Below, piece by piece: positions 1 through 7,602 of a stretch of DNA of 35,255 nucleotides; the first letter of the stretch is position 1; each line of letters opens with the position of its first letter. A program made the position numbers and the translations under genes. The stretch covers positions 1-35,255 of the forward strand of contig NZ_BIFW01000014.1 in the NCBI RefSeq assembly GCF_003967595.1, read 5' to 3'. Under the pieces are notes generated by a model. The model was not told the origin of the DNA. It saw only the letters and a program-made list of their open reading frames with translations, and made no database searches. Origin of the DNA: Companilactobacillus musae (GTDB lineage Bacteria > Bacillota > Bacilli > Lactobacillales > Lactobacillaceae).

Positions 1-60
1 TCAAATTCGTGCCCACCACGTTCCAGCGTCCACAGAGCTTTCATGGACGACGGCATCCTT
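1..60 (-). repeat. GGAACGTRGTGG dispersed element, copy 1 (cut by window start)
   Basis: Read on the minus strand, this holds the core GGAACGTGGTGGGCACG (about 9-25) preceded by a left arm (about 26-58) related to the arms of the copies near 30.75 and 14.84 kb. The rest of the element lies before base 1, so its right arm cannot be seen. Within the arm, GTCCA and TGGAC form a small extra hairpin. The element sits beyond the 3' end of the GT8 gene. Confidence 0.7.
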
Positions 61-74
61 CAAACTATTAGTTA

Positions 75-125
75 ATTTTAGTTGTAACCGAACTTGAGTA
101 AGAGCCATAATCACTACACTGAGAT
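75..125. repeat. Possible degenerate piece of the same element family
   Basis: The stretch contains GAACTTGAGT, then GCC and CACTAC-ACTGAG. These resemble the first-hairpin loop region and right arm (CACTACTGAGC) of the full copies, but no complete fold can be drawn. It lies between copy 1 and the GT8 stop codon. This is a weak call based on short matches only. Confidence 0.3.
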
Positions 126-129
126 TTTT

Positions 130-957
130 TTAGTTCCTGAGTACCAATAGCTCCCCTTTAGCACGATGTTGATAGTGCTTATACAATCCTGAATATCTTT
201 CTTTATAATCTGAACGCCAGGGTTTATCTCGACCGCAGAAGTGCAAGATAACTGTATTATCAATGACCCAATCTATATCCCAATTTCCATTACTTTTAGC
301 AAAATATAGTGGATTCATTCTAGCATCATAGTTGTAAATTTCATCAGGGATCTTCATAATATTCTGACCATACAATCCATTCAAAATATCCTGGTCTGGC
401 AAAAATAAAGTTTGTCCCTTCTTATTAATATAATTGAAAATATCTTCCGCATTAACATGTTTTCGGATTGCAGTTAAATCCATCAACATAACTCCTGAAT
501 TATAATAGCTTTCCATTTCATAATTTCCTAAACGGAGCTTGTTTAAATTGTCGGTAACATCCAACGAAGTATGACTAGCTGCTGCGTACCAGTAATCTTT
601 CAAATCTAACATATATAATGGTTTTAAATCATTGATCACTAAAATATCAATATCCAAATAAAGGATTCTTTTAATATTCTTAGGCAAATATTTATAAGCC
701 AGTAACCGATAATAGATTGTTTTGGGATATCGATCAGTTGTCGGTGCATTGTCAAATTGATCATCATCAATAATCACAGGATGATAATGCATCCCCAACT
801 TTTGACAAAAAGCTCTTAACTTGTCAGTTTCACGTAATTTTTGATCCTGAATTACATAGACCGAATAGTTCTCTGCTGAAGAATTAACTTTAATCGAATA
901 TAAAGTTGTCATCAATTGTTGGGTAACGTTATCGTCAATCGCAAATAATAAATTCAT
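130..957 (-). CDS. Family 8 glycosyltransferase (GspA/galactosyltransferase-like)
   Basis: This 275-residue protein belongs to the GT8 retaining glycosyltransferases, which use nucleotide-sugar donors and are usually cytoplasmic or membrane-associated, acting on surface glycans or glycoproteins. The family's metal-binding DxD is seen as LYLDIDILV (D102/D104). Other family blocks are YNSGVMLMDL, LPDQDILN and, near the C-terminus, LHFCGRDKPW. No signal peptide or membrane segment is seen. The chosen ATG at 957 has GGGAGG 7 bases upstream (965-970); an upstream in-frame ATG at 978 would swallow this ribosome-binding site. It is divergent from the deformylase gene with about 70 bases between starts. 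The acceptor and exact sugar cannot be told. Confidence 0.85.
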   Translation of the reverse strand: MNLLFAIDDNVTQQLMTTLYSIKVNSSAENYSVYVIQDQKLRETDKLRAFCQKLGMHYHPVIIDDDQFDNAPTTDRYPKTIYYRLLAYKYLPKNIKRILYLDIDILVINDLKPLYMLDLKDYWYAAASHTSLDVTDNLNKLRLGNYEMESYYNSGVMLMDLTAIRKHVNAEDIFNYINKKGQTLFLPDQDILNGLYGQNIMKIPDEIYNYDARMNPLYFAKSNGNWDIDWVIDNTVILHFCGRDKPWRSDYKERYSGLYKHYQHRAKGELLVLRN

Positions 958-1028
958 CAATATTCCTCCCATTTCCACTCTCTATGTTAGATTATACTAG
1001 TAAGCAAATATTTACGGGAGCGCATTCA

Positions 1029-1439
1029 ATGATTAAACCAATAAACCACAATCAAACTTTTTTAGCTCAAAAATCTCTGCCAGCTACCAAAGCTGATTTA
1101 TCAATTGTCAAAGATCTTCAAGATACCCTAACTGCTAATGCCGAAAATTGTGTCGGTATGGCTGCCAATATGATTGGCATCAATAAACGAATTATTGTTT
1201 TTGCTTTAGGTACTCTGGCAGTACCAATGATCAACCCAGTTATTATTAGTAAAAAAGAACCATATCAGACATCAGAAGGTTGTCTTTCATTAACTGGTGA
1301 ACGCTCAACCACACGCTATAAAGAAATTACGGTAAAATATCAAGATGTTGCATTCAATGAACAAACACAAGATTTTTCTGATTTTATTGCTCAAATAATT
1401 CAACATGAAGTTGATCATTGTAACGGCGTTATAATTTAA
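1029..1439 (+). CDS. def: Peptide deformylase (short form)
   Basis: A 136-residue metalloenzyme that removes the formyl group from N-terminal formyl-methionine of new proteins. The three deformylase motifs are present: GMAANMIG (variant of GxGLAAxQxG), EGCLS with metal ligand Cys85, and QHEVDH with His126, Glu127 and His130. The protein stops only six residues after HEVDH, whereas long forms (about 185 residues) continue, so this is probably the short second paralog common in lactobacilli. The start at 1029 is chosen because GGGAG lies 8 bases upstream; an in-frame ATG at 984 has no such site. It ends in a bidirectional terminator shared with the convergent SLAP-protein gene. Confidence 0.88.
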   Translation: MIKPINHNQTFLAQKSLPATKADLSIVKDLQDTLTANAENCVGMAANMIGINKRIIVFALGTLAVPMINPVIISKKEPYQTSEGCLSLTGERSTTRYKEITVKYQDVAFNEQTQDFSDFIAQIIQHEVDHCNGVII

Positions 1440-1450
1440 AAATGCATAGA

Positions 1451-1479
1451 AAAAGACGACTTTTAAGTCGTCTTTTTTA
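1451..1479. terminator. Bidirectional terminator between def and the SLAP gene
   Basis: AAGACGACTT and AAGTCGTCTT form a 10-bp stem with a 2-base loop, flanked by A-runs on the left and T-runs on the right. It can therefore terminate both convergent genes. Confidence 0.9.
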
Positions 1480-2475
1480 TTACTTCAGTAAATTAACATC
1501 ACCTGCTGAAACCCATTCAGTTGGTGAAATACGATACATTAATTGATTATTGATAATTGAAACTTTATCAGCCTGCCAAATAGTTTTATTGTATAAACCA
1601 CGGTTTGTGACCTTATCACCTTTTTCAGTGAAAAGAGTTGCCTGTTTGTTAGTAATTATCGTTAAGCTGCTTACTTGATTAGTGCCATTAGCCTCGGTCA
1701 CTATACGATGATTATTTGATGAACTATGATGACCCGTGCTGTTAACTACTTGTGTCCCATCATCGTTAAGAGAATTAATTCTATCATAAGCTGCTTGGTA
1801 CTTTATAAAATAATTTACCAATTCTGAATAATTACTATATCCGTAATTTTCACTCTTTAAAAAGTACATTGCTTGTTCAGTCAAAGTTTTTAATTTTTGA
1901 TTTTTAACAGTATCTTTCTTACTTCCCAAAACATCATAATAAATATGATAGATATCTCCAGTATACTCACCCGAAGTTGTAATAGTATTACCGTCATATA
2001 TCTTATGAGCATCTATAACATTATTATTTTCATCAAGAATAACACCTTTATCATGTTCAACATATGGAACTTCAACATCAGTTCTATATGTTGTTTCATT
2101 AGCATTAATTCGTGAACTTTCAATTGTTTCCGGTTGATCATTATCTAGTTTCTTTTCTTCAGGGGTTTCCCAATCAACTAAAGGCAGGGTCTTATCAGTA
2201 CTAGAAGCAATATCTTTTTCAGTTTTTTTTGACTGTTGACCTTGTTCTACTTCAATATTTGATGCACCATTTTCAGATTTGGAATTTTCAGATTCTTGAG
2301 GAATAATTTTATTATCCGACACAGTACTTTCTTTACTAGCTGGTTCACTACTTACTGGTTCGCTTTTTGCTACGGTAACTTCATCAGCTTTAACAGTAGT
2401 TAAACTTGTAATTTGTGCGCTTAATCCTAATACAGCAACGCTTAATATAATTGATTTATAAAGACTTTTCTTCAT
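1480..2475 (-). CDS. Secreted surface protein with C-terminal SLAP domain
   Basis: A 331-residue predicted exported protein. A signal peptide (positively charged MKKSLYK, a hydrophobic core, then a VKADE-type cleavage region near residue 31) is followed by a Ser/Glu/Lys-rich low-complexity linker to about residue 110. A central region of unknown fold follows, and the last 60-70 residues resemble the lactobacillar SLAP repeat (LYNKTIWQADK, YRISPTEWVSAGDVNLL), which binds cell-wall polymers. It is probably retained non-covalently on the wall; no LPxTG is seen. The start at 2475 follows AGGAGG at a rather long 13-base spacing; an in-frame ATG at 2529 would put the ribosome-binding site inside the gene. 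The central region's function is unknown. Confidence 0.75.
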   Translation of the reverse strand: MKKSLYKSIILSVAVLGLSAQITSLTTVKADEVTVAKSEPVSSEPASKESTVSDNKIIPQESENSKSENGASNIEVEQGQQSKKTEKDIASSTDKTLPLVDWETPEEKKLDNDQPETIESSRINANETTYRTDVEVPYVEHDKGVILDENNNVIDAHKIYDGNTITTSGEYTGDIYHIYYDVLGSKKDTVKNQKLKTLTEQAMYFLKSENYGYSNYSELVNYFIKYQAAYDRINSLNDDGTQVVNSTGHHSSSNNHRIVTEANGTNQVSSLTIITNKQATLFTEKGDKVTNRGLYNKTIWQADKVSIINNQLMYRISPTEWVSAGDVNLLK

Positions 2476-2609
2476 TAGTCTTTTTGTTCCTCCTTTAAGG
2501 AATAATAAACAACCAGATGAATATATCACACGAAAACGTTCTCTGTATAGATATTTTTGTCGAATTAATAGGTTTTATTTATTTGAATTAATTTATAATT
2601 TTATGCAGT

Positions 2610-2687
2610 AAAAAAGAAGAACAATATCTATTAAAAGTTTCAGGTATTTTACTACCTTGAATGCTTAATAGGTACCGTTCTTCTTTC
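2610..2687. terminator. Long bulged hairpin terminator downstream of mntH
   Basis: Arms from 2614 to about 2643 and from 2654 to 2686 pair with a few bulges around a short loop. On the minus strand it ends in a T-run, so it can terminate mntH. The left arm carries TCTATTAAAAGTT, a motif also seen in the hairpins at 15017, 21767 and 23387. Confidence 0.75.
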
Positions 2688-2692
2688 ATTTA

Positions 2693-2746
2693 AAGATTCC
2701 ACCACGTTCCAGTGGCTCACAGATTTTTTACGAACGATGGAATCTT
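2693..2746 (-). repeat. Truncated GGAACGTRGTGG element downstream of mntH
   Basis: The minus strand shows GTAAAAAATCTGTG, then the core TGGAACGTGGTGG, matching the left half of the copy at 30738. The two inner hairpins and right arm are missing. What remains refolds by itself: AGATTCCA-CGTTC at one end pairs with GAACG-TGGAATCT at the other. It lies between the mntH stop and the long hairpin terminator, so it is part of the mntH 3' region. Confidence 0.7.
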
Positions 2747-2785
2747 CCAATTAAAGTACTTTTTATTTATCTTAATTAATAATAA

Positions 2786-4441
2786 CTATCTTTGTTCTAA
2801 ATTTCTTTCTTCAGTAGCTTCTTCATCGAATTCTTCTGTTGAACCTGCTTCAGCAGATAATTTAGCTAAATGAGCATATGTTGAATCGACATGTTCAGCT
2901 GCTAGTGACTCCTTAAGTCTTTCATTACCTTTATGCATGTCAATTAAAGTCCAAACTAACAATGCAAGAACTGCAATAATCAAAATCCAGGCAATGATAT
3001 TAGCTTGTGTTGTTTGAGCAGCGGTAATGTTATCACCATAGAAGGCTTGAATTTGACCAGGTAGTCCGTAAAGGTTCAAACCTGTCAAAGCGATAACTGA
3101 GAACCAACCGAATAGCTTAATCCAAGCAGCATTCTTAAATTTGTTACCCATTTCAGTAGCACTATCTGTCATAAGCAATAGTGGCAACATTGAGAATGGT
3201 AAGGCGAATGCTAAGAACACTTGTGAGTTATTCATCAAATCATTCAAGGCAACGTGCTCATCAATTGAACTCTTACCGCTTGTCAACATAACACAGATAA
3301 GAACAGGAATAACTGAAAGCAAACGTGTTACTAAACGTCTCAACCATAGAGGCATCTTCATGTGAACGAAACCTTCCATGATAACTTGACCTGACAAAGT
3401 ACCAGTAATAGTTGAATTTTGACCTGATGCCAAAAGTGCAACGGCGAACAATGTTGAAAGAACACCTGATTTAGCAACAGCAATCAAAACACCATTACTC
3501 AAAGTTGAAGTATCTGATAAAGCTTGATATAAACCGAAGAATGATGGATCTTTAACGGCACCACTCTTAAATACGGCAACACCCATAACTAGTAGCAAAG
3601 CATTAACAAAGAATGCAGCTGTTAGTTGAATATTTGAATCCCAAGCTGAGAAACGAACGTTTTGTGCAACTGATTTTTCATCAGCATGATCAACTTTTCT
3701 TGTTTGTGAAATAGCTGAATGTAGATATAAATTATGTGGCATAACTGTGGCACCAATGATACCTAGGGCACCAGTTAATGGTGTTTGACCACCGATATGT
3801 GGACTAGTTCCAAATGTCTTACCCGTTGGTATTAAGCCAGCAAATGCTGCAGACCAATCAGGATTTGATAAAGCAACTTGATAAACGAATACGAATAAAA
3901 TAACAAGAATTAAACATACAACGATGGCTTCAATTTTTCTGAAACCAATTTTTGTTAATAATAGCAATACTAGAACATCACCAACAGTAATGAATACGGC
4001 AATTACCAATGGGATATTGAATAATAGATACAAAGCGATGGCACCACCGATAACTTCGGCAATATCAGTCGCCATAATAGCAAATTCGGTTAAGATCCAT
4101 AAAACGATACCTAATGACTTACTTGTTCTAGCACGAATAGCCTGTGCCAGATCCATCTTACTCACGATGCCTAGTTTAGCTGCCATATATTGTAATAACA
4201 TGGCAATTAAACTAGACATAAGAATAACTGACATTAATAGGTATTGGAAATTTTGACCACCAGTAATTGATGTTGACCAATTACCTGGATCCATATATCC
4301 AACGGCAACCAATGCCCCTGGACCCGAATATGCTAGTAATGTTTTGAAGAACCCTTTGTCCTTTGGAACTGAAACTGTACCATTGATTTCTTCTAGTGAA
4401 GGACCATTGGCATATTGGATTAATTTGCGCTTTTCAGCCAT
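2786..4441 (-). CDS. mntH: Nramp-family manganese transporter MntH
   Basis: A 551-residue proton-coupled divalent-metal importer (Mn2+, possibly Fe2+) of the cytoplasmic membrane. Diagnostic Nramp residues are DPGN (51-54) in the first membrane helix and ATVMPHN (231-237), including the metal-site Ala-x-x-Met and the MPH motif, in the sixth. About 11 hydrophobic segments are visible. It is longer than the E. coli protein (about 410 residues), with an N-terminal leader of about 35 residues and an acidic C-terminal tail, as is common in lactobacilli, which accumulate high manganese. The ATG has AAGGGGAG 9 bases upstream. It lies 38 bases downstream of usp and is probably co-transcribed with it, divergent from a DtxR/MntR-like regulator that may control it. 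Confidence 0.95.
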   Translation of the reverse strand: MAEKRKLIQYANGPSLEEINGTVSVPKDKGFFKTLLAYSGPGALVAVGYMDPGNWSTSITGGQNFQYLLMSVILMSSLIAMLLQYMAAKLGIVSKMDLAQAIRARTSKSLGIVLWILTEFAIMATDIAEVIGGAIALYLLFNIPLVIAVFITVGDVLVLLLLTKIGFRKIEAIVVCLILVILFVFVYQVALSNPDWSAAFAGLIPTGKTFGTSPHIGGQTPLTGALGIIGATVMPHNLYLHSAISQTRKVDHADEKSVAQNVRFSAWDSNIQLTAAFFVNALLLVMGVAVFKSGAVKDPSFFGLYQALSDTSTLSNGVLIAVAKSGVLSTLFAVALLASGQNSTITGTLSGQVIMEGFVHMKMPLWLRRLVTRLLSVIPVLICVMLTSGKSSIDEHVALNDLMNNSQVFLAFALPFSMLPLLLMTDSATEMGNKFKNAAWIKLFGWFSVIALTGLNLYGLPGQIQAFYGDNITAAQTTQANIIAWILIIAVLALLVWTLIDMHKGNERLKESLAAEHVDSTYAHLAKLSAEAGSTEEFDEEATEERNLEQR

Positions 4442-4479
4442 AGTATTAATCTCCCCTTAATATGATTTCTTTATGAAAG

Positions 4480-4920
4480 TTAGCGAATGATCATCACTGA
4501 AATTGGTGAATATTTCGCCATATAAGCAGCTTGCGAACCAAAATACTTTCTGATTCCTTTTTTAGAAATCGAACCGATAACTAAAAGATCTGCTTTTGAT
4601 GATGGAATAACATCTTTCACGATTGTTTCACCAGGATCCCCTTCGGCAACCATAAGTTCAACGTCCTTAACTCCGGCCTCAATCGCAACTTTTCGATAGT
4701 CTTTTAAGTGCTCTTCAAGTTCAGCACGTTCACCATGAACATAATCTCTAGTTAAAGCTTGATAGACATTCATTTCATTACTTTCCAATATAGATGTAAT
4801 GATCAATGTTGATCCATCTTTAATACAACGATGCATAGCATATCTAAATGCCAATTGAGCATCAGCTGAATCATCGACACCAACTAGAACACGTTCAAAA
4901 GTGTTGTTTTGCTTTGACAT
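4480..4920 (-). CDS. usp: Universal stress protein (UspA family)
   Basis: A 146-residue cytoplasmic UspA-fold protein. It starts with the family's RVLVGVDDSADAQLAF and ends with the ATP-binding motif GSISKKGIRKYFGSQ (G-x2-G-x9-G-S/T pattern), so it is expected to be of the nucleotide-binding type. The start at 4920 is preferred over an in-frame ATG at 4953 because GGAGG lies 8 bases before it. It is the first gene of a likely usp-mntH operon, and this pairing suggests a role in metal or oxidative stress; the exact function of such proteins is unclear. Confidence 0.9.
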   Translation of the reverse strand: MSKQNNTFERVLVGVDDSADAQLAFRYAMHRCIKDGSTLIITSILESNEMNVYQALTRDYVHGERAELEEHLKDYRKVAIEAGVKDVELMVAEGDPGETIVKDVIPSSKADLLVIGSISKKGIRKYFGSQAAYMAKYSPISVMIIR

Positions 4921-4983
4921 TGGTCTGTCCTCCAATTCATTTTTCTCAGGCAAGCTACATTTGTACTTGTCTTTCCAAAAACC

Positions 4984-5016
4984 ATTCTACCGCAATTTAA
5001 TAGTATGTAAACTATT
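4984..5016 (-). promoter_or_regulatory. Predicted usp-mntH promoter with overlapping palindrome
   Basis: On the minus strand TTTACA (5006-5011) and TAGAAT (4984-4989) are 16 bases apart, about 60-65 bases before the usp start. The palindrome AATAGT-N6-ACTATT (4999-5016) covers the -35 box and is a candidate operator, possibly for the divergent DtxR-type regulator. AATAGTAT-like sequences recur near 5101 and 5244. Confidence 0.5.
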
Positions 5017-5340
5017 TTTTAAAGCTACCTAATAAAAAAGTGAAAATGTCAAATATTTTGAAAATCTTTCAGAAACCGTTTACTTGCCCGTTTTAAAGGG
5101 ATAGTATCAATTATTATGAGGTATATAAAAATAAGATTACCCCCTGCTTAACTATTTTATTCAAAATAAATATGCTATATTAAAAACGTTAAAGACGGAA
5201 TTTGCAGTCATTTAATATTGAATTATTAGTAATCATTCATACGAATAGTATATTAATAGGCCTTTATAATTTTTATTTATATCTATTATTAGGTCGTACT
5301 AATTAAGTGGCTGAACACATTTACTTATGGGGGAATATTT
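5017..5340. other. AT-rich divergent intergenic region between usp and the 53-codon ORF
   Basis: About 320 bases with no ORF supported by a ribosome-binding site. It holds GATAGTAT (5101-5108) and AATAGTAT (5244-5251) repeats and the imperfect palindrome TTAG-N6-CTAA near 5290. The last part must carry the promoter for the rightward genes, but no hexamer pair stands out. A leader RNA of the kind described upstream of some lactic-acid-bacterial usp operons could lie here, but I cannot recognise one. Confidence 0.4.
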
Positions 5341-5502
5341 ATGAAAAGTTCAACGCAAAAGCAAGTACGCAATGAAGTCAATAACCAAGAATACCTAACT
5401 AACAATTGGATTACCTCTGAAGTACTGATTGGTATGTACTCAAGGATATTCACTAATTTACTTCTGTCTGATGATCGTATCTTCAAAGGACCATCAAAAT
5501 AG
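5341..5502 (+). CDS. Small hypothetical protein, 53 residues
   Basis: ATG is preceded by GGGGGA at a 6-base spacing, a strong ribosome-binding site in a region otherwise without genes. The product, starting MKSSTQKQVRNEV, is polar at the N-terminus with a moderately hydrophobic centre (ITSEVLIGMYSRIFTNLLL). It has no cysteines, signal peptide or family I recognise. It ends 52 bases before the DtxR-like regulator and probably shares its transcript. It could be a small metal-response protein or a translated leader that tunes the regulator. Function unknown. Confidence 0.55.
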   Translation: MKSSTQKQVRNEVNNQEYLTNNWITSEVLIGMYSRIFTNLLLSDDRIFKGPSK

Positions 5503-5554
5503 AATCTTCCATATATGGGAGCAATATTTTAATCAAAAAAAGTGGTGAATGATT

Positions 5555-6226
5555 TTGAATGATTTAAATTTTTTAAGATTGATATTTGAATTAGGTGGTA
5601 GCTTTCAAAATGTCAATAACATTGATCTTGCTGTCAAAGCTAATGTTAGTAAGGCTTCTATCTCTGATAGAACTCAACATCTAGCAAAGTTAGGCTTAGT
5701 TAAATATACGAAATATTATGGTACCAAGCTGACTAAAAAGGGATTGAATGCAGTTATCCCTTTGATTCAACAACATCGTTTGATTGAAACGTGGCTTTAT
5801 GAGAAACTCAATATTCCTTTGAGCGACATATATGAAAAAGCTACTAAATTATCGGATCATCCCGATTTACTCTTGATTGATCGTTTAAATATTTATTTGG
5901 ACTATCCTAAAATCTGTCCGCATGGGAACGTCATTCCAATCAATTGTTCAGTTCCCGAATTTCCCAAGCATTCATTGTTGTCAGATCAAGATATTTCCGA
6001 CACAACCTTCAAGATAATCAACTTTACCGAAGATAACTATCTCTTTAAAATTTTGAATAACATTGATATTAAGTTATCTGATGAGATTCAAATTTTAAAT
6101 TTGAATAATTATGATCACTCAATGGTTGTTTTGAACCTGCGCAACAATTTAAAGCAAATTTTGCCTAAGAATATTACGAAAATGATTCGGATTGAAAAAA
6201 TTAAAACTATGGAAAAAAGCGTTTGA
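5555..6226 (+). CDS. DtxR/MntR-family metal-dependent regulator (atypical metal site)
   Basis: About 223 residues with the three-part DtxR layout: an N-terminal winged helix (about 1-65), a dimerisation and metal domain (HRLIETWLYEKL, then CPHGNVIP, about 70-140) and a C-terminal FeoA/SH3-like domain (about 150-223). Regulators of this type repress manganese or iron uptake when metal is bound, and the divergent mntH fits that. The usual Glu-His/Cys ligand pair in the dimerisation helix is replaced: the stretch reads KATKLSDHPD, with Ser-Asp where Glu-His is expected, so metal sensing may be altered. TTG at 5555 has GGTG 7 bases upstream; ATG at 5549 overlaps that site and is less likely. Confidence 0.85.
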   Translation: MNDLNFLRLIFELGGSFQNVNNIDLAVKANVSKASISDRTQHLAKLGLVKYTKYYGTKLTKKGLNAVIPLIQQHRLIETWLYEKLNIPLSDIYEKATKLSDHPDLLLIDRLNIYLDYPKICPHGNVIPINCSVPEFPKHSLLSDQDISDTTFKIINFTEDNYLFKILNNIDIKLSDEIQILNLNNYDHSMVVLNLRNNLKQILPKNITKMIRIEKIKTMEKSV

Positions 6227-6266
6227 GTACACATGATTGCAAAATCACGCGTTGTCAAACGCTCTT
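6208..6266. terminator. Bidirectional terminator between the DtxR-like and Mor-like genes
   Basis: AGCGTTTGA and TCAAACGCT form the outer stem, and TGATT-N4-AATCA a smaller inner hairpin. An A-run lies on the left and a T-run on the right. The stop codon of the DtxR-like gene lies in the stem. Confidence 0.85.
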
Positions 6267-6267
6267 T

Positions 6268-6510
6268 TTATTGCTTAAACCATCGCGGTGAAAAACCATA
6301 TTTCAAAGATAGTTTTCTAATTTTTTCAGCTGTTAAGTTTTCTTTTTGAATCATTTTTTTAACAGCCTTAGGATCATATAAACGCATAGGCAGTTGTAAT
6401 TGAGTTCCACAAAAGTTATCGTGAATTTTCAACATGTTATCCACACCTACTAAATCAGCCAATTCTTTATATGAAGTATTTAATAATTCATAATCAATTT
6501 TCTCCGTCAT
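6268..6510 (-). CDS. Small Mor-like helix-turn-helix protein
   Basis: An 80-residue protein resembling the Mor transcription-activator family, which includes the Mu-phage middle-operon regulator. Supporting segments are ELADLVGVDNMLKIHDNFCG (dimerisation part), a short strand with TQLQLP, and a C-terminal helix-turn-helix KIRKLSLKYGFSPRWFKQ. It probably binds DNA. No phage genes surround it, so it looks like a chromosomally settled member of the family. The start at 6510 has CAGGAG about 9 bases upstream; an in-frame ATG at 6567 would run through the divergent operator. It is divergent from the WYL regulator with 82 bases between starts. Confidence 0.65.
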   Translation of the reverse strand: MTEKIDYELLNTSYKELADLVGVDNMLKIHDNFCGTQLQLPMRLYDPKAVKKMIQKENLTAEKIRKLSLKYGFSPRWFKQ

Positions 6511-6548
6511 TTTAAATTGCTCCTGTTTAACTATTGATATCTTCAGCA

Positions 6549-6586
6549 TATAATTAAAAGTAGACACTATATGTCTATCTAAGGAG
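6549..6586 (+). promoter_or_regulatory. Operator and promoter of the WYL regulator
   Basis: A perfect -10 box TATAAT (6549-6554) is followed by the perfect inverted repeat TAGACA-N5-TGTCTA (6561-6577), which would cover the transcription start, and then AAGGAG (6581-6586) before ATG at 6593. The arrangement suggests autorepression by the WYL protein, and the same site could act on the divergent Mor-like gene. Confidence 0.7.
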
Positions 6587-6592
6587 AAACTT

Positions 6593-7594
6593 ATGAATTC
6601 AGCTCAAAGACAATTGACCATTTATATTAAGTTAATGAACAATCAAATAGTAAATAAACGTGATTTAGCTAATGATTTCTCAACTTCTTTGCGAACTATT
6701 CAAAGGGATATTAGCCAAATCAAAACTACTTTTGACAATTTAAATATTCCTTATAAGTTAGAATACGTTTCTAATTCCAATGGTTATCGCCTCAAAAGTG
6801 ATCAACATCTTTTGAATCAACAAGAAGTGCTCGTTCTCATCAAGGTTCTATTGGCAAGTCGTTCTTTAAATAAGATTGAACTAAATAACACTATCACCGG
6901 CTTGTTGAATCTAATTGATACTAATAGTAAGAAAAAAGTTACTCCTCTAATCAAAAATGAACTTTTCTATTATAAATCTTTACAACATAAACAAGATTTA
7001 CTGAACAAAGTCTGGACCCTTAGTAATTTCATCATTCAAAAAAAGTCTATTCAAATAACCTATACCAAACAACATTCAGAGACCGTTATACGTAACGTTT
7101 TACCGCAGGCTATAATCTTCTCCGAATACTACTTTTACTTAGTTTCATACAATCCTAAATACCAATCTAACCTACTTTATCGTATAGATCGTATTCAAAA
7201 TTATAACGTCACCGACGATATACAATTAGATTATAAGGACCGTTTTGAAGATGGCGATTTCCGTCAAAAGATTCAATTCATGTATCCCGGTAAACTAATT
7301 AAGATTAAATTCCAATTCTGGGGAATTGTCGAAGCTGTCTTAGATAGAATTCCGACTGCCAAAATTATCCAACGTTTAAATGCCAATAACGTTGAGGAAC
7401 CTCTTACTTTAAAAAACAAAACTGCACAATCTAGTCCCAACGGCAGCGTAATTATTGAGGCTGAAGTCTTTGGTGAACGTGGCATAATGATGTGGCTATT
7501 AAGCCAAGGTAAAAACGTTAAAGTACTTAGTCCTGAAAATTTAGTTACTAATATAAAAAAAGAAACATTATCCATACTCAATAGGTATGAATAA
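6593..7594 (+). CDS. HTH and WYL-domain transcriptional regulator
   Basis: 333 residues. An N-terminal DeoR-type winged helix (RQLTIYIKLMNN, then DFSTSLRTIQRDISQI, about 1-60) is followed by a WYL domain (about 135-215, with VLPQAIIFSEYYFYLVSYN and LYRIDRI) and a C-terminal WCX-like extension. WYL domains bind small ligands or nucleic acid and switch the attached HTH domain. Targets are unknown; the palindrome at 6561 is probably its own operator. The gene ends inside a bidirectional terminator (about 7563-7602). Confidence 0.88.
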   Translation: MNSAQRQLTIYIKLMNNQIVNKRDLANDFSTSLRTIQRDISQIKTTFDNLNIPYKLEYVSNSNGYRLKSDQHLLNQQEVLVLIKVLLASRSLNKIELNNTITGLLNLIDTNSKKKVTPLIKNELFYYKSLQHKQDLLNKVWTLSNFIIQKKSIQITYTKQHSETVIRNVLPQAIIFSEYYFYLVSYNPKYQSNLLYRIDRIQNYNVTDDIQLDYKDRFEDGDFRQKIQFMYPGKLIKIKFQFWGIVEAVLDRIPTAKIIQRLNANNVEEPLTLKNKTAQSSPNGSVIIEAEVFGERGIMMWLLSQGKNVKVLSPENLVTNIKKETLSILNRYE

Positions 7595-7602
7595 TGTTTT
7601 TT
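7563..7602. terminator. Bidirectional terminator between WYL and MarR genes
   Basis: AAACATTAT-CCATAC pairs with GTATG-AATAATGTTT and is followed by seven Ts; an A-run lies on the other side. The WYL stop codon is inside the stem. Confidence 0.85.

Noticed and set aside
1897-2115. Plus-strand 72-codon ORF inside the SLAP-protein gene.
   Set aside because: Antisense shadow of a well-supported gene, AT-rich composition and no ribosome-binding site.
4921-5340. Possible Lacto-usp type RNA upstream of usp.
   Set aside because: The context (usp in a lactic acid bacterium) fits, but I could not identify a conserved fold in the sequence, and the predicted promoter leaves only a short leader.
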